Positions 54,030-62,889 of a stretch of 64,000 bases of DNA are shown piece after piece. A program made the translations under genes and the position numbers. Below the pieces are notes generated by a model. It saw only the letters and a list, made by a program, of their open reading frames with translations. It was not told the origin of the DNA and searched no databases. Every line of letters starts with the position of its first letter. Positions within the stretch are counted from its first letter, which is position 1. This DNA is from DAISIK01 sp036822055 (GTDB lineage: Bacteria; Verrucomicrobiota; Verrucomicrobiia; Opitutales; Puniceicoccaceae): NCBI GenBank assembly GCA_036822055.1, contig DAISIK010000005.1, positions 1 through 64,000 of the forward strand. The letters are read 5' to 3'.

Positions 54030-54628
54030 CAACGCAGCGATGCTCGAATCAGCTCGTCGGTGGAAAGAGCGACTTTTGAATTCTTGATTGCCCGGTCCAC
54101 GGCCTTGGCCGCCTCTGCTTCCCGGTATCCCAATGCAACCAGGGCCAGGACGGCATCGGTCTGGGCTGAATTTAAAGGAGCGCCTCTTTCGGGGGTGGCA
54201 TCTCCGGAAGGAGCGAGAGAAGAAGCTGGCAGACTGCCCCGAAGGTCGACGATGAGTCGCTCGGCAGTTTTTTTTCCGATCCCGGGACACTTTGAGAGGG
54301 TAGTAACATCTCCCTCGCGAATAAGTGTCGCGAGGGCTACGGAATCGAAGTGGCTGAGTATCGAAAGGGCTAGTTTTGGGCCGACTCCGGAAACCTTCTG
54401 AGTGATTTTCTGGAAAGTATCGCGGTCCTCTGGTCGATGAAATCCGTAGAGTTCCTGAGCGTCCTCGCGCACGACAAAGCTGGTGTATAACTTTACGGAG
54501 GAACCGATGGGCGGGAGATTTCCGGCGGTTATCAAGCTGATCCGGACGAAGTAACCGATTCCGCCAACCTCGACCACGGCGCTCAGCAAGTCGACGTCGG
54601 AGAGCTTGCCTTCAACGAAAACGATCAT
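54029..54628 (-). CDS. ruvA: Holliday junction branch migration protein RuvA
   Basis: The ATG at 54628 gives 199 residues. It has MIVFVEGKLSDVDLLSAVVE (domain I), FHRPEDRDTFQKITQKVSGV, LALSILSHFDSVAL, the HhH LSKCPGIGKKTAERLIVDLR, and a C-terminal RuvB-contact domain (QTDAVLALVALGYREAEAAK). RuvA holds the four-way junction for RuvB. ruvB and ruvC are not adjacent. The start overlaps the dapB stop by four bases. Confidence 0.96.
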   Translation of the reverse strand: MIVFVEGKLSDVDLLSAVVEVGGIGYFVRISLITAGNLPPIGSSVKLYTSFVVREDAQELYGFHRPEDRDTFQKITQKVSGVGPKLALSILSHFDSVALATLIREGDVTTLSKCPGIGKKTAERLIVDLRGSLPASSLAPSGDATPERGAPLNSAQTDAVLALVALGYREAEAAKAVDRAIKNSKVALSTDELIRASLR

Positions 54629-55380
54629 TGCTCGGGAGTTGATGAAGTGAGCCCGAGCACCTCCCGCATGGAGTAGATGCCTGGTGAGGGGGTGGCTTCG
54701 AGGAGCCATTTGGCTGCCTGGAGAGCCCCGAGGGCGAAGATGCTACGATCGGTGGCGCGGTGGGTCAGCTCCAACCTCTCGCCCGAGCCAGCAAACCAAA
54801 CCGTGTGCTCACCGACTATGTCGGCGGCGCGAAGGGAGTGAACGCCAATTTCTTCACTGGTGCGGGCTCCGGTGATGCCATGGCGCCCGTGGCGCAGCTG
54901 ACTATGGTCGAGGTTTCGTGCGGCAAGGATCGTTGAAAGAAGGTTCTCAGCAGTGCCCGAGGGCGCGTCAACCTTGTGCTGGTGGTGAGCTTCAAAGAGT
55001 TCGATCTGGTAGGAAGAGGGCAGAATACGAGCCGCATTTTCGACCAGGTAGAGGAGTAAGTTTACGCCGATCGAATAATTTCCAGCCCAGACGATCGGGA
55101 TCCGGGAACCGAGTGCCTCGAGAAGGTGTCGCTCGGAGTTCAGGTGGCCAGTGGTCCCAATGACGAGTGGCAGATGGTGAGCCGCGCACTGTTGGGCGAG
55201 GGGTAGGGTGGCTGCATGGTTGCTGAAATCGATGGCGACATCGCAGGCCGAAAGGCCCTCAAAACCGTGGTGTTCGAGGTCTCCGGAGGCCTCAATAACC
55301 AGGTCTGGATCCGAGGCAACAGCAGCAGAAATGGCCTGCCCCATCCGTCCGGTGGAGCCATTAAGAAAGATCTTGAACAT
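54625..55380 (-). CDS. dapB: 4-hydroxy-tetrahydrodipicolinate reductase
   Basis: 251 residues. NAD(P)H motif FLNGSTGRMGQAISAAV at the N-terminus, DVAIDFSNHAATLPLAQQCA, VIGTTGHLN, GNYSIGVNLLLYLVE, the signature with catalytic His pair FEAHHQHKVDAPSGTAEN, and GARTSEEIGVHSLRAADIVG. It reduces the dihydrodipicolinate precursor, feeding DapL at 27676 for lysine and peptidoglycan. First gene before ruvA in the same direction. Confidence 0.96.
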   Translation of the reverse strand: MFKIFLNGSTGRMGQAISAAVASDPDLVIEASGDLEHHGFEGLSACDVAIDFSNHAATLPLAQQCAAHHLPLVIGTTGHLNSERHLLEALGSRIPIVWAGNYSIGVNLLLYLVENAARILPSSYQIELFEAHHQHKVDAPSGTAENLLSTILAARNLDHSQLRHGRHGITGARTSEEIGVHSLRAADIVGEHTVWFAGSGERLELTHRATDRSIFALGALQAAKWLLEATPSPGIYSMREVLGLTSSTPEQ

Positions 55381-55432
55381 GTTGATTCAGGGTTAGGTGT
55401 GGAACTAGGTGGGCCGTGTATCAGAAAAATAA

Positions 55433-57088
55433 CTACTTAAGTTCCCGGTTGCGTATCATCCCAAAAACAAGGCTAAAACCGAGGATGGCGGAAAGAAGGA
55501 AACCAGCAACTCCAATGGCGGAGTAGCCGTAGACCAGTGGTTGAAGTTCCATGTTGATGACCGTCGACGAGCCGATGATCAAGGAGCCGAGAACGATCCC
55601 CACCGTGAGACGGGAAAAGCTGACACTGATGGTCCGTTCCAGGTGATGGGTATCCTTGAGGGAAAGGTTCAGAGCAATGTCCTCATCTTCAATGCGGCGA
55701 AGAATGCGCTGAGCGTCGCCGGGGATTTCCCGAAGGGTTTCGAGGGCCACAAGGGTCTCTCGGAAGTTGTCTCGGGCCAAGGTGAAGGGATTCCAGCGTT
55801 CGAGACGAAGTTTATTCGCAAACGGTTTGGCGACCTCCCAGATATCAAAATCTGGATCGAGAAGAAGTCCGGTCCGCTCGACTGACATCACCGATTTGGC
55901 GAGTAGGGCGTAGTCCGAGCTGATAGAGATGCCGTGTGTACTGAAGCAGTAAAGCAGTTCGAGACCAACAAAGCCCACCGAACGGGTGTCGCCGACTACC
56001 GAGTGTTTTCTCAAAATGAGGGCGATGTCTTTCTCAATTCTGGAAAGATCGAGTCGTTTGTGGCGGCTGCGGCCCATTTTGACAGCAACAAGGACAACCT
56101 TTTCGGCGTCGCGGGAACCGATGGCGGCAAAAAAGTCGGCAAGGAGATACCGCATCTCGCGGGTAAGTTGGCCAGCCTGGCCCCAATCGAGAAGGCAGAG
56201 CCGATGGTCCGGGGTAATGAGGATGTTTCCTCCGTGAGGATCGCTGTGAAAGAATCCTGAAACCACCACCTGTTCAAAGATCGAGGATCCCCCGGAGTGG
56301 GCCAGGCGCTTGCCAGCCTCGGGATCAAGGACCGCTTGCTCAGGTGAGACTCCGTCCACCCATTCTGTAACGAGGATGCGGCGACTTGAGAGTTCAATGA
56401 AAACCCGGGGAGCGAAGACGTCCTTGTGGAAGCTGTTTAGACTATTGAAAAGAGTGGCGTTACGGGCCTCGCGGCGGAAGTCGAGTTCCGCCAGTAGATC
56501 CCGGCGTCCCTCTTCAACGAGGCTCGGCAGGTTGAAGTGGCGCAAAGTCTCGATCCGCTCGTGGACCTGCTTAACCAACCAGCCGAGAATATCGAGGTCT
56601 GCGAGAATGGTTTTCTGGATACCTGGCCGCTGGATCTTTACGGCAACTTCCATGCTCGTTGAAAGTTGGCGAGTGCGGTAAACTTGGCCGATTGATCCAG
56701 CCGCGAAAGGCTCGGGAGAAAAGGGGGCGAAGATTTCTTTCGGGTCGGTACCTAACTCTTCGAGGAGAACGGGATAAATTTCCTCGAAGGGGACTGCATC
56801 AACGTGGCTGCGCAGTTTTTTCAGCTCCTCAACGTAGGGAGCAGGTAAGATGTCCGGGCGAGTGCTGGCAAATTGGCCCAGTTTGATAAAGGTGGGGCCT
56901 AGTTCTTCAAAGGCCAAACGGACCCTCTCTGCAGTGGTTAGCTTTGAGGTGTCGACCTTGAGCAACTTGCGGCTGAGGTAGCCGAGAGCGCCGATCTGAG
57001 AGACTACTTCTTCAAACCCCCACCGCACGAGAGTTGAAAGAATCTCTCGGGTGCGGTTGGCATTGGCGATAAAACTAAGTGGGCGCAA
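55433..57088 (-). CDS. UbiB/ABC1-family atypical kinase
   Basis: 551 residues. It has the ABC1 fold signatures: PTFIKLGQFASTRPDILP (KxGQ, near residue 70), SIGQVYRTRQL (the Ala-rich loop variant), VAVKIQRPGIQKTILADLDI with the ATP Lys, FFHSDPHGGNILITPDHR and LCLLDWGQAGQ with the metal Asp. Two C-terminal hydrophobic helices (VGIVLGSLIIGSSTVINME, AIGVAGFLLSAILGFSLVF) anchor it to the membrane. UbiB-family ATPases help quinone and isoprenoid-lipid metabolism. A phasin-like gene lies 27 bp upstream in the same operon. Confidence 0.88.
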   Translation of the reverse strand: MRPLSFIANANRTREILSTLVRWGFEEVVSQIGALGYLSRKLLKVDTSKLTTAERVRLAFEELGPTFIKLGQFASTRPDILPAPYVEELKKLRSHVDAVPFEEIYPVLLEELGTDPKEIFAPFSPEPFAAGSIGQVYRTRQLSTSMEVAVKIQRPGIQKTILADLDILGWLVKQVHERIETLRHFNLPSLVEEGRRDLLAELDFRREARNATLFNSLNSFHKDVFAPRVFIELSSRRILVTEWVDGVSPEQAVLDPEAGKRLAHSGGSSIFEQVVVSGFFHSDPHGGNILITPDHRLCLLDWGQAGQLTREMRYLLADFFAAIGSRDAEKVVLVAVKMGRSRHKRLDLSRIEKDIALILRKHSVVGDTRSVGFVGLELLYCFSTHGISISSDYALLAKSVMSVERTGLLLDPDFDIWEVAKPFANKLRLERWNPFTLARDNFRETLVALETLREIPGDAQRILRRIEDEDIALNLSLKDTHHLERTISVSFSRLTVGIVLGSLIIGSSTVINMELQPLVYGYSAIGVAGFLLSAILGFSLVFGMIRNRELK

Positions 57089-57115
57089 GGAACCAGCTCG
57101 AGACCGTCAGGACGG

Positions 57116-57460
57116 CTAGATAACGGGGGAATCGCCTGAATCGCCGGGGTTCAAGGATGCTTTGAGGCTGGCAAGCTCCGTCTCAAGACTCAAGATACGC
57201 GCCTCGAGGACTTCTACTCGAGATTTGGAAGCGAAGTTTCCTCTTTCCATCGTTTCTTCGACTAGATTCCGGAATTCGGAACGAGCACCTTCAAATTCAT
57301 TTTTCCCGTCTTCGACGACCTTTTTGAGGGTCTCCTCGGCTTCTTCCTTGGAGATGCGCCCCTTGGAGACCAATTCGTTAAGGGAATTTTCGAGGGCTTC
57401 TTTGGTAACGGCAGTGGCTCCAACCCCGGCCAGGATAATTTTTTTGAAGGTATCGATCAT
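57116..57460 (-). CDS. Phasin-like coiled-coil protein
   Basis: 114 residues. It begins MIDTFKKIILAGVGATAVTK and then is almost entirely helical with a heptad pattern (ISKEEAEETLKKVVEDGKNE; SRVEVLEARILSLETELASL). This resembles the phasin family/PhaF-type small helical proteins that coat polyester granules. But no polyhydroxyalkanoate synthase is in this window, so its role is not established. It is paired with the UbiB-type gene, as in many other bacteria. Confidence 0.6.
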   Translation of the reverse strand: MIDTFKKIILAGVGATAVTKEALENSLNELVSKGRISKEEAEETLKKVVEDGKNEFEGARSEFRNLVEETMERGNFASKSRVEVLEARILSLETELASLKASLNPGDSGDSPVI

Positions 57461-57582
57461 TTCTCATTGATAGTTTAATCAACAATTGAAGGCAACCCCT
57501 AGTTGAGGGAGGGATAGCGAGGATTAGGGGGATATGAGAAAGCGCTTGTCTTTGAAGATCAAAGGCTGATTCATGGGTTTCT

Positions 57583-58110
57583 ATGAAAAATTCGGTATGT
57601 TTGATTGCTATGGGCTTGTCCCTGGTTGCTTGCTCGAAATCGGATGTTGAGTCCGCGATGGAGGAAGTCTCAAAAGAAGTATCCCAAACGGAGACGGTAA
57701 AGGGTCTCTCCGAGCAGGCCACCGGCGCTGTGGATGCCCTTAAAAGCGAGGCGGCTAACTTTGGCGACTTGGGAGGTCTTCAGGATTCTCTGAAGAAAGC
57801 AGTGGGTTCCCTTGAGGGGGCAGACTTTGCTGACCGTATAGCGGTTACGAGCCAGCTTGGAGATCTTGCTACCAAGGGAAGCTCGATGCTTAACAATATC
57901 ATGTCGCTCGCTGACAAACTCCCTGCCGGGGTTAAGTCGAAGGTGATGGAGTTGGTTCCAAGCCTGCTTTCAAAATTTGGAGATCTGCAGGGCCTGATCG
58001 GACAGGTTCCGAACTTGGCGGAAGGTGCATGGCCTGACCTGAAGGCAAAGTTGCTCGAACAGGGCGGTTCTTTGGTCTCTGGCCTCGGCAATCTCAAGGA
58101 TCTGCTCTAG
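57583..58110 (+). CDS. Small lipoprotein of unknown function
   Basis: 175 residues with a classic lipobox (LSLVACSKS, Cys near residue 17). The mature part is hydrophilic and helical with leucine/glycine-rich amphipathic segments (GDLGGLQDSLKKAVGSLEGA, KSKVMELVPSLLSKFGDLQG). No family recognised. It ends at a strong terminator (58151). A small inverted repeat CTTTGA-AGA-TCAAAG lies upstream at 57550-57564. Confidence 0.7.
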   Translation: MKNSVCLIAMGLSLVACSKSDVESAMEEVSKEVSQTETVKGLSEQATGAVDALKSEAANFGDLGGLQDSLKKAVGSLEGADFADRIAVTSQLGDLATKGSSMLNNIMSLADKLPAGVKSKVMELVPSLLSKFGDLQGLIGQVPNLAEGAWPDLKAKLLEQGGSLVSGLGNLKDLL

Positions 58111-58150
58111 TTCCTCTCGATTCGCACTCCTGGTTTGGCCGGAGCAACAG

Positions 58151-58183
58151 GGCCGGGCTTGAGTTCAAGCCCGGCCTTATTTT
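58151..58183 (+). terminator. Strong intrinsic terminator
   Basis: GGCCGGGCTTGA (58151-58162), a 2-base spacer, TCAAGCCCGGCC (58165-58176), then TTATTTT. A perfect 12-bp inverted repeat. It ends the lipoprotein transcript. Confidence 0.9.
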
Positions 58184-58248
58184 CGGTGGCCGGCAGAATG
58201 GGGATTTCATTGAACCCCGCCTCGCTACTTAACGGAGGGGCCAAGTGT

Positions 58249-58284
58249 AAAAAAAGACACCAGAATTTACCCGGTGTCTTTTTT
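58249..58284. terminator. Bidirectional terminator between convergent lipoprotein genes
   Basis: A-tract plus GACACC (58249-58261), a loop of 11 bases, GGTGTC plus T-tract (58273-58284). The A-tract and T-tract make it work on both strands, serving the plus-strand gene at 57583 and the minus-strand gene at 58306. Confidence 0.8.
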
Positions 58285-58305
58285 GTTTTGATGGATCAGC
58301 GGGTT

Positions 58306-59343
58306 TTACATCCCGGGATTTAGATTGCTGAGAAATTCAAGGTCTTCAGCCGAAAAGGTGGTACCCAGGCTGACGCTAGCTTTATCAACAGATGCGGTGA
58401 GCTGTTCCATGAATGAAGGGAGTTTCCCGAACTGCTGCTGAATTTGGCCTTTAGCCATTGCGATGACCAGTCCGTTCAAAAGACCCTGGACGGTCAAGGC
58501 GTCGTTTTCATTGGCCAGCTCCAACGCCACCTTGATCTCGAGTGAGGAGTCAGCTGCCATGGACATACCAATTGCCTGGAAACCGACGAGGGCAGCTGCG
58601 CCCGGGAAGGGCATTTGGCCGCCTGAAAGTCCTTCCTTAAGTTTCTCTTTTACACCGTCGCTTGCGACAAAGGTTATCCAGCCGTCTGAGTTTGGAAGCA
58701 TTGAAGATCCGCGTTCAACCAAAGATCCGGAGGCTCCGGCCAAAGTTCCGGTTGCAGCTGCAACGACTGAGCTGCGGTCACCAATAAAAACCAATGCGCC
58801 ATTTTCTCCCGACTCGACAGCCGCGTGGAAATCCGGAGCCATTGGCTGTCGGGGAATTTCGATGAAGTCGATGCCGCCGCGAGTTTCAATTGTGAGATCG
58901 ATTGCTTCACCATTCTCAGCGGCGATTGCTTCGAAAGCCTCTTTGATCTGTTTTCCGGTCAGGGGCTTGTTCACCTTGATGGAGGCGAGCAAGAAGCCGT
59001 TGTCAAAGTCATCTTCGCCCAGAGCGATTAAGTTAGTTACTGAGAATGAGGCTGAGACGAAATTCGTCCGGGAAAGGCCCGTAATTTCCTTAATCTTTTG
59101 CCCAATTGGCCCGAGGTCTTCAAGGTCTTGGACTTGATCGGGGTATTTAGCTTCGAAGAGCTGGTTGATCTTTGAATCGCGCAAGGCTTTTAAGTCAAAG
59201 AAACCTGCCAGCTCAGCGTCAGGACGAATCCCGCGCATTGCGCCCGCCTGATCAGTGCCAGCGCTTGATTCAAAGCAACCAGTCAGGCACGCAATGGCAG
59301 TGAAGGGGATAATGAATGGTAGGTGTTTCGGAAGAATACTCAT
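58306..59343 (-). CDS. Secreted lipoprotein of unknown function
   Basis: 345 residues with signal peptide and lipobox (IACLTGCFES, Cys near residue 23). The mature domain is a mixed alpha/beta fold: AELAGFFDLKALRDSKINQL, VNKPLTGKQIKEAFEAIAAE, ESGENGALVFIGDRSSVVAA, and a long Ala/Gly-rich tract. No catalytic motif. The pattern of paired alpha/beta units with conserved Asp-Gly loops is like large families of unknown envelope proteins in Planctomycetes and Verrucomicrobiota (the IPxxDGxWxTF-like SDGWITFVA). It converges on the lipoprotein at 57583. Confidence 0.7.
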   Translation of the reverse strand: MSILPKHLPFIIPFTAIACLTGCFESSAGTDQAGAMRGIRPDAELAGFFDLKALRDSKINQLFEAKYPDQVQDLEDLGPIGQKIKEITGLSRTNFVSASFSVTNLIALGEDDFDNGFLLASIKVNKPLTGKQIKEAFEAIAAENGEAIDLTIETRGGIDFIEIPRQPMAPDFHAAVESGENGALVFIGDRSSVVAAATGTLAGASGSLVERGSSMLPNSDGWITFVASDGVKEKLKEGLSGGQMPFPGAAALVGFQAIGMSMAADSSLEIKVALELANENDALTVQGLLNGLVIAMAKGQIQQQFGKLPSFMEQLTASVDKASVSLGTTFSAEDLEFLSNLNPGM

Positions 59344-59434
59344 GTCAGGATTATTTCAAGTGTGATGAGAACCCTTCGAAAGCTGTCGAAAGATGAGTCG
59401 AACTGAAAGCTCAAAATTCGAGAGAGTTCGGGAA

Positions 59435-59462
59435 TAAAAAAATACCCCGAAATCGGGGTATT
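59435..59462 (-). terminator. Intrinsic terminator of flavodoxin gene
   Basis: On the minus strand AATACCCCGA and TCGGGGTATT (59441-59462) form a perfect 10-bp stem with a 2-base spacer, followed by a T-tract (the A run at 59435-59442). It lies 18 bp after the flavodoxin stop. Confidence 0.85.
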
Positions 59463-59480
59463 GGGGAGCATTAAGGCAGA

Positions 59481-59927
59481 CTACGCGCTAATTGACACCA
59501 CGAAGTTATCTGCCCATTCGTTGAAGCCGTCTTCAAAATCTACATCCAGATCGGTCCGATCAAAGATTTTTTTTGCGCCCGACTTTAAGAGTGCCTCCTC
59601 GAGTTTTTTCCCGCAACCACAGAACTCATCGTAGGAAGTATCCCCGAGAGCGCAGACCGCGAACTCAAGATTTGGCAGGTCTCCAGCCTTTTGATCGTAG
59701 ACCCCGTAGCAGAATTCCTCGGCGTCATCTGGAGGATCGCCCTCGCCCCAGGTTGAGATGACGATGGCAACCCTTTCCTCATTCTGAAGGGACTCAGCCG
59801 GGTAATCAGCGAGGTCCTGAACCTCAGTTTCGATTCCGGCAGCCTGGCACTTTTCGGAGAGGGTGTTGGCGCACTCTTCAGCATTACCAGTCATGGTGCC
59901 GAAGAGGATTTTCAGTTTGTTACTCAT
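59481..59927 (-). CDS. Flavodoxin (CysJ/MioC-type)
   Basis: 148 residues. The FMN phosphate loop is FGTMTGNAEECANTL (near residue 10), with the other FMN loops STWGEGDPPDDAEEF (near 58) and ALGDTSYDEFCGCGKKLEE (near 92). These match the flavodoxin-like domain of sulfite reductase alpha subunit and MioC, the short free-standing type. The likely role is electron transfer; partner unknown. A Cys-rich GCGCG-like patch (FCGCGK) is unusual. Upstream 54 bp lies the DUF5069-type gene in the same direction. Confidence 0.9.
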   Translation of the reverse strand: MSNKLKILFGTMTGNAEECANTLSEKCQAAGIETEVQDLADYPAESLQNEERVAIVISTWGEGDPPDDAEEFCYGVYDQKAGDLPNLEFAVCALGDTSYDEFCGCGKKLEEALLKSGAKKIFDRTDLDVDFEDGFNEWADNFVVSISA

Positions 59928-59981
59928 AGTTTGGTGAATTTAGCTTTTTCTTTCGTGTTAAGATTGCAGTAGAGAGCAAAT

Positions 59982-60506
59982 TTAGGCGTTTCGGCGGGAT
60001 TTTACGAATTCAAGAACTTTTTGGTCATCATCTCCAGCAGCCCAGACGACCCTGAGGAACTCTGAAGGCTCGATGTTACTCTCCCGGAGGAACCTGCGGT
60101 CACCGCCGCAGCAGTACATGATCTCGGACGGAAGCTCACCTGCGAGTTTGCCTCTGGCTTTGGGAAGAATGCGCGGCAGCCAGGTGATGCCATCGAGCTG
60201 GGCGTCCTTGGCAGGAAGGTCATCGACAGCAATCTTAGCGGTTGACGGCTCGGAATGCTGAATATGAATAAAGTAGTCCCGCCGGGCAGCGCAAATGAGG
60301 AGGAAGGTTCCGAAGTCAGGTTCGCCCCCGCCTGCAAAATCTTCGACGTAATCATAGACGTCCATCGGACCAAGACCCACGGAAGCTAGAAGTTCTAAAG
60401 TCGCGGGTTCAAAGTAGGAGCCGGGTTCACGGTTCCCCGCCTGATATTTTTCCAGTGCAGCGGTCCAGATCTGGTGAAGCGCGGATGAAAATTTATAATT
60501 ATCCAT
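59982..60506 (-). CDS. DUF5069-type protein
   Basis: 174 residues. The C-terminal half matches the DUF5069 layout in outline: DGITWLPRILPKARGKLAGE, IMYCCGGDRRFLRESNIEPS, EFLRVVWAAGDDDQKVLEFV. The N-terminal half is a helical domain (LHQIWTAALEKYQAGNREPG). No function is known for the family; it is common in Verrucomicrobiota and related phyla. It may be co-transcribed with the flavodoxin gene. Assignment by pattern only. Confidence 0.65.
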   Translation of the reverse strand: MDNYKFSSALHQIWTAALEKYQAGNREPGSYFEPATLELLASVGLGPMDVYDYVEDFAGGGEPDFGTFLLICAARRDYFIHIQHSEPSTAKIAVDDLPAKDAQLDGITWLPRILPKARGKLAGELPSEIMYCCGGDRRFLRESNIEPSEFLRVVWAAGDDDQKVLEFVKSRRNA

Positions 60507-60817
60507 AGGTTTGGTTTAGGGTGATCGGTTAAAGAGCCAACCCTTAACTTGGATTATCAGAAAATCAAACCGAGTGGATAAGTGGAGCTTTTGCTGAAAA
60601 GCTGAATGGCAGAAATGGGAACCATGGGCTGGGCATTTTAGCGGCTTTCCTATTGGTCAGAGTGGTATCGACCGGGCTTGATTGAGGGAGGAGTCAGGCG
60701 TGTTGGTCTCGAACTAGCGGATCGCCAGAGTGCTTCGGTCGTTTTCTCCCTGATCCAGAGGGGCTTCGATCCGACCCTGAGATCCATCCTCGGATGACCT
60801 GAGGGGACGAGGCTTTC
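60507..60817. other. Intergenic region, nothing recognised
   Basis: 311 bp between the DUF5069-type gene and the end of the sugar ABC transporter genes. Both neighbours are on the minus strand. It should hold the promoter for the DUF5069/flavodoxin pair and the end of the ABC transcript. I see no clear gene, RNA or terminator. Confidence 0.5.
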
Positions 60818-61951
60818 TCAGGCAATTTTGGGGTAGACGGCTTCGGTCTCTGGATCGAAAAAGGCGACTTTTTCCGTCTCGAAGGTGAGGTGGACGGTAT
60901 GGCCGATCTTGAAATCGTGGGTGGCTCCGACTCGGGCAATGAAAGGTTTACCCGCTAGGGTTTTGAGGTAGAGGAAGGTTTCTGCACCCATGGGCTCCGA
61001 GACATCAACGATGGCCTCAATGGAGTCAGTGCCAGCTTGATTAGTCACGTCAATATGCTCCGGGCGGATGCCGAGGACGATGTTTTGGTCTCGGCCTGAC
61101 TCGACTTGGCTACGAAGGTGGGGATTGAGTCTATACTTCATCGCAATCTCTCCCTGGTCGTTCTTTTCGATGAAGTAGGTTTCCTCTCCCTCGGTTTGGC
61201 AGGTGCCATGGAAGAAGTTCATCGGAGGGCTGCCGATGAAACCAGCGACAAACATGTTGGCGGGGTCGTTGTAGATGGCCAATGGGGTATCGACTTGCAT
61301 GATGTTCCCATCCTTCATCACGCAGATGCGGTCGCCCATGGTCATGGCCTCGACTTGGTCGTGGGTGACGTAGACCATGGTGGCATCGAGCCGGGCATGG
61401 AGGCGGGAGATCTCAGTGCGCATCTGCACCCGCATCTTCGCATCAAGGTTGGAGAGGGGTTCGTCGAAGAGAAAAACATCGGGTTTACGGACGATGGCTC
61501 GACCGACGGCCACCCGCTGTCGCTGGCCTCCGGAAAGTGCTTTGGGTTTGCGATCGAGCATGGATTCAAGGCCGAGAATTTCGGCGGCTTCGTCGACCCG
61601 GCGTTTAATCTCTTCGCGGGGTGTTTTAAGCAGTTTGAGACCGAAAGCCATGTTATCAAAAACGCTCATGTGGGGATAGAGCGCATAGTTTTGAAAGACC
61701 ATGGCGATGCCCCGATTTTTAGGTTGGACGTCGTTCAGAATGCGATCTCCTATTTTCAAGACTCCCCCACTAATCTCTTCAAGGCCGGCAATCATCCTCA
61801 GGGTGGTTGATTTGCCGCAGCCGGATGGGCCGACGAGGACCATGAATTCCTTGTCTCGGATATCCAGATCAATGCTTTTGACGGCGTGGAATGCGTCCTT
61901 TTTTCCGGGGCTGTAAATTTTATCCAGCTTGCTGAGCGTTACGGTTGCCAT
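60818..61951 (-). CDS. Carbohydrate ABC transporter ATP-binding protein (MalK/UgpC-type)
   Basis: 377 residues. Walker A LVGPSGCGKSTTLRMIAGLE, Q-loop VFQNYALYPHMSVFDN, signature ALSGGQRQRVAVGRAI, Walker B VFLFDEPLSNLDAKMR, switch His MVYVTHDQVEAM. C-terminal TOBE/regulatory domain (VLGIRPEHIDVTNQ). The family energises import of oligosaccharides or sugar-like substrates by MalF/MalG-type permeases, and those genes lie directly upstream in this operon. Confidence 0.94.
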   Translation of the reverse strand: MATVTLSKLDKIYSPGKKDAFHAVKSIDLDIRDKEFMVLVGPSGCGKSTTLRMIAGLEEISGGVLKIGDRILNDVQPKNRGIAMVFQNYALYPHMSVFDNMAFGLKLLKTPREEIKRRVDEAAEILGLESMLDRKPKALSGGQRQRVAVGRAIVRKPDVFLFDEPLSNLDAKMRVQMRTEISRLHARLDATMVYVTHDQVEAMTMGDRICVMKDGNIMQVDTPLAIYNDPANMFVAGFIGSPPMNFFHGTCQTEGEETYFIEKNDQGEIAMKYRLNPHLRSQVESGRDQNIVLGIRPEHIDVTNQAGTDSIEAIVDVSEPMGAETFLYLKTLAGKPFIARVGATHDFKIGHTVHLTFETEKVAFFDPETEAVYPKIA

Positions 61952-62032
61952 GATTTATCGTTTAAATGGTCGGGTTGGGGAAAGAAAAGGAGGTTGGACT
62001 GTCTCGTGAACCGGAGGCGGGGGCTAGGTAAT

Positions 62033-62869
62033 TTAACCTTTAACCGCTCCGGCGGAGAGACCGCGGACAAAAAGCTTCATGGAGAAGACGAAGAGGAAAA
62101 GGAGGGGAACGGAAGCGATGGCGTAACCTGCCATCATCTGTCCGTACTGTTTGACATATTCTCCATCGAGCCGGAAGAGCCCGACGGGGATAGTCAGAAG
62201 CTCGTCGTCGCGGAGGAGGAGGAGAGGCAGAATAACTTCGTTCCAGGTGCCCAGAAAGTCGAGGATAACGGTAACGGAAATGATAGAGGCCGAGAGGGGA
62301 AGGACGATGTGGCGGATCTGTTGTAGGTGGCCAGCGCCATCAATCTGCGCCGATTCGAAAAGCTCCTTGGGGATGTCCTCAATAAAGTTGCGGAGGATGA
62401 AGATCCCGGCTACTTGGCCGCTGACCGAGCCCATGACGACGAGGGCCCAGAGGGTGTTGGTCAGGTTAAGGGCGACGAGAAGGTCGAATAGAGTCACCAG
62501 TGAAGCGACGGTGCCGGGGAGGAACATGGTGGCCATGACCAGGTAGAAGATCACGTTCTTGCCGGGGAAGCTGTAGCGAGCTATGGCGTAGGAGGAGAGG
62601 AGGACGATGACCAAAGTTATCGAGGTGCTAAGGACCGAGACGAAAATGGAGTTGCCAATATAACCGTGGACTGAATCCCAGGCGATTGACCAATTGGACC
62701 AATTCCATTGAGAAGGGTGGTCAAAGAACCATGGGTTGGCGAGGTACTGCTCGTTACTCTTAAAGCTCACCACAATCATGATGAAGAGTGGGAGGAAGGC
62801 GAAGAATTGGATAAAGAGGAGGTAGCCGATCTTTAAGCCTTCGGCAGCTGGATTGATTTTTTTTGCCAT
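62033..62869 (-). CDS. MalG-type sugar ABC permease
   Basis: 278 residues, six predicted helices. It has LLFIQFFAFLPLFIMIVVSF, a typical MetI-type core, and the EAA loop LFESAQIDGAGHLQQIRHIV near residue 190, with LPLSASIISV following. This contacts the ATPase. It pairs with the MalF-like protein upstream; the usual MalFG order. The sugar is unknown. Confidence 0.92.
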   Translation of the reverse strand: MAKKINPAAEGLKIGYLLFIQFFAFLPLFIMIVVSFKSNEQYLANPWFFDHPSQWNWSNWSIAWDSVHGYIGNSIFVSVLSTSITLVIVLLSSYAIARYSFPGKNVIFYLVMATMFLPGTVASLVTLFDLLVALNLTNTLWALVVMGSVSGQVAGIFILRNFIEDIPKELFESAQIDGAGHLQQIRHIVLPLSASIISVTVILDFLGTWNEVILPLLLLRDDELLTIPVGLFRLDGEYVKQYGQMMAGYAIASVPLLFLFVFSMKLFVRGLSAGAVKG

Positions 62870-62889
62870 TCGATTAGTCCCCAGAGTAA

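Noticed and set aside
57550..57564. CTTTGA-AGA-TCAAAG inverted repeat
   Set aside because: Only 6-bp arms; could be chance. Mentioned in the lipoprotein entry but not called a site.
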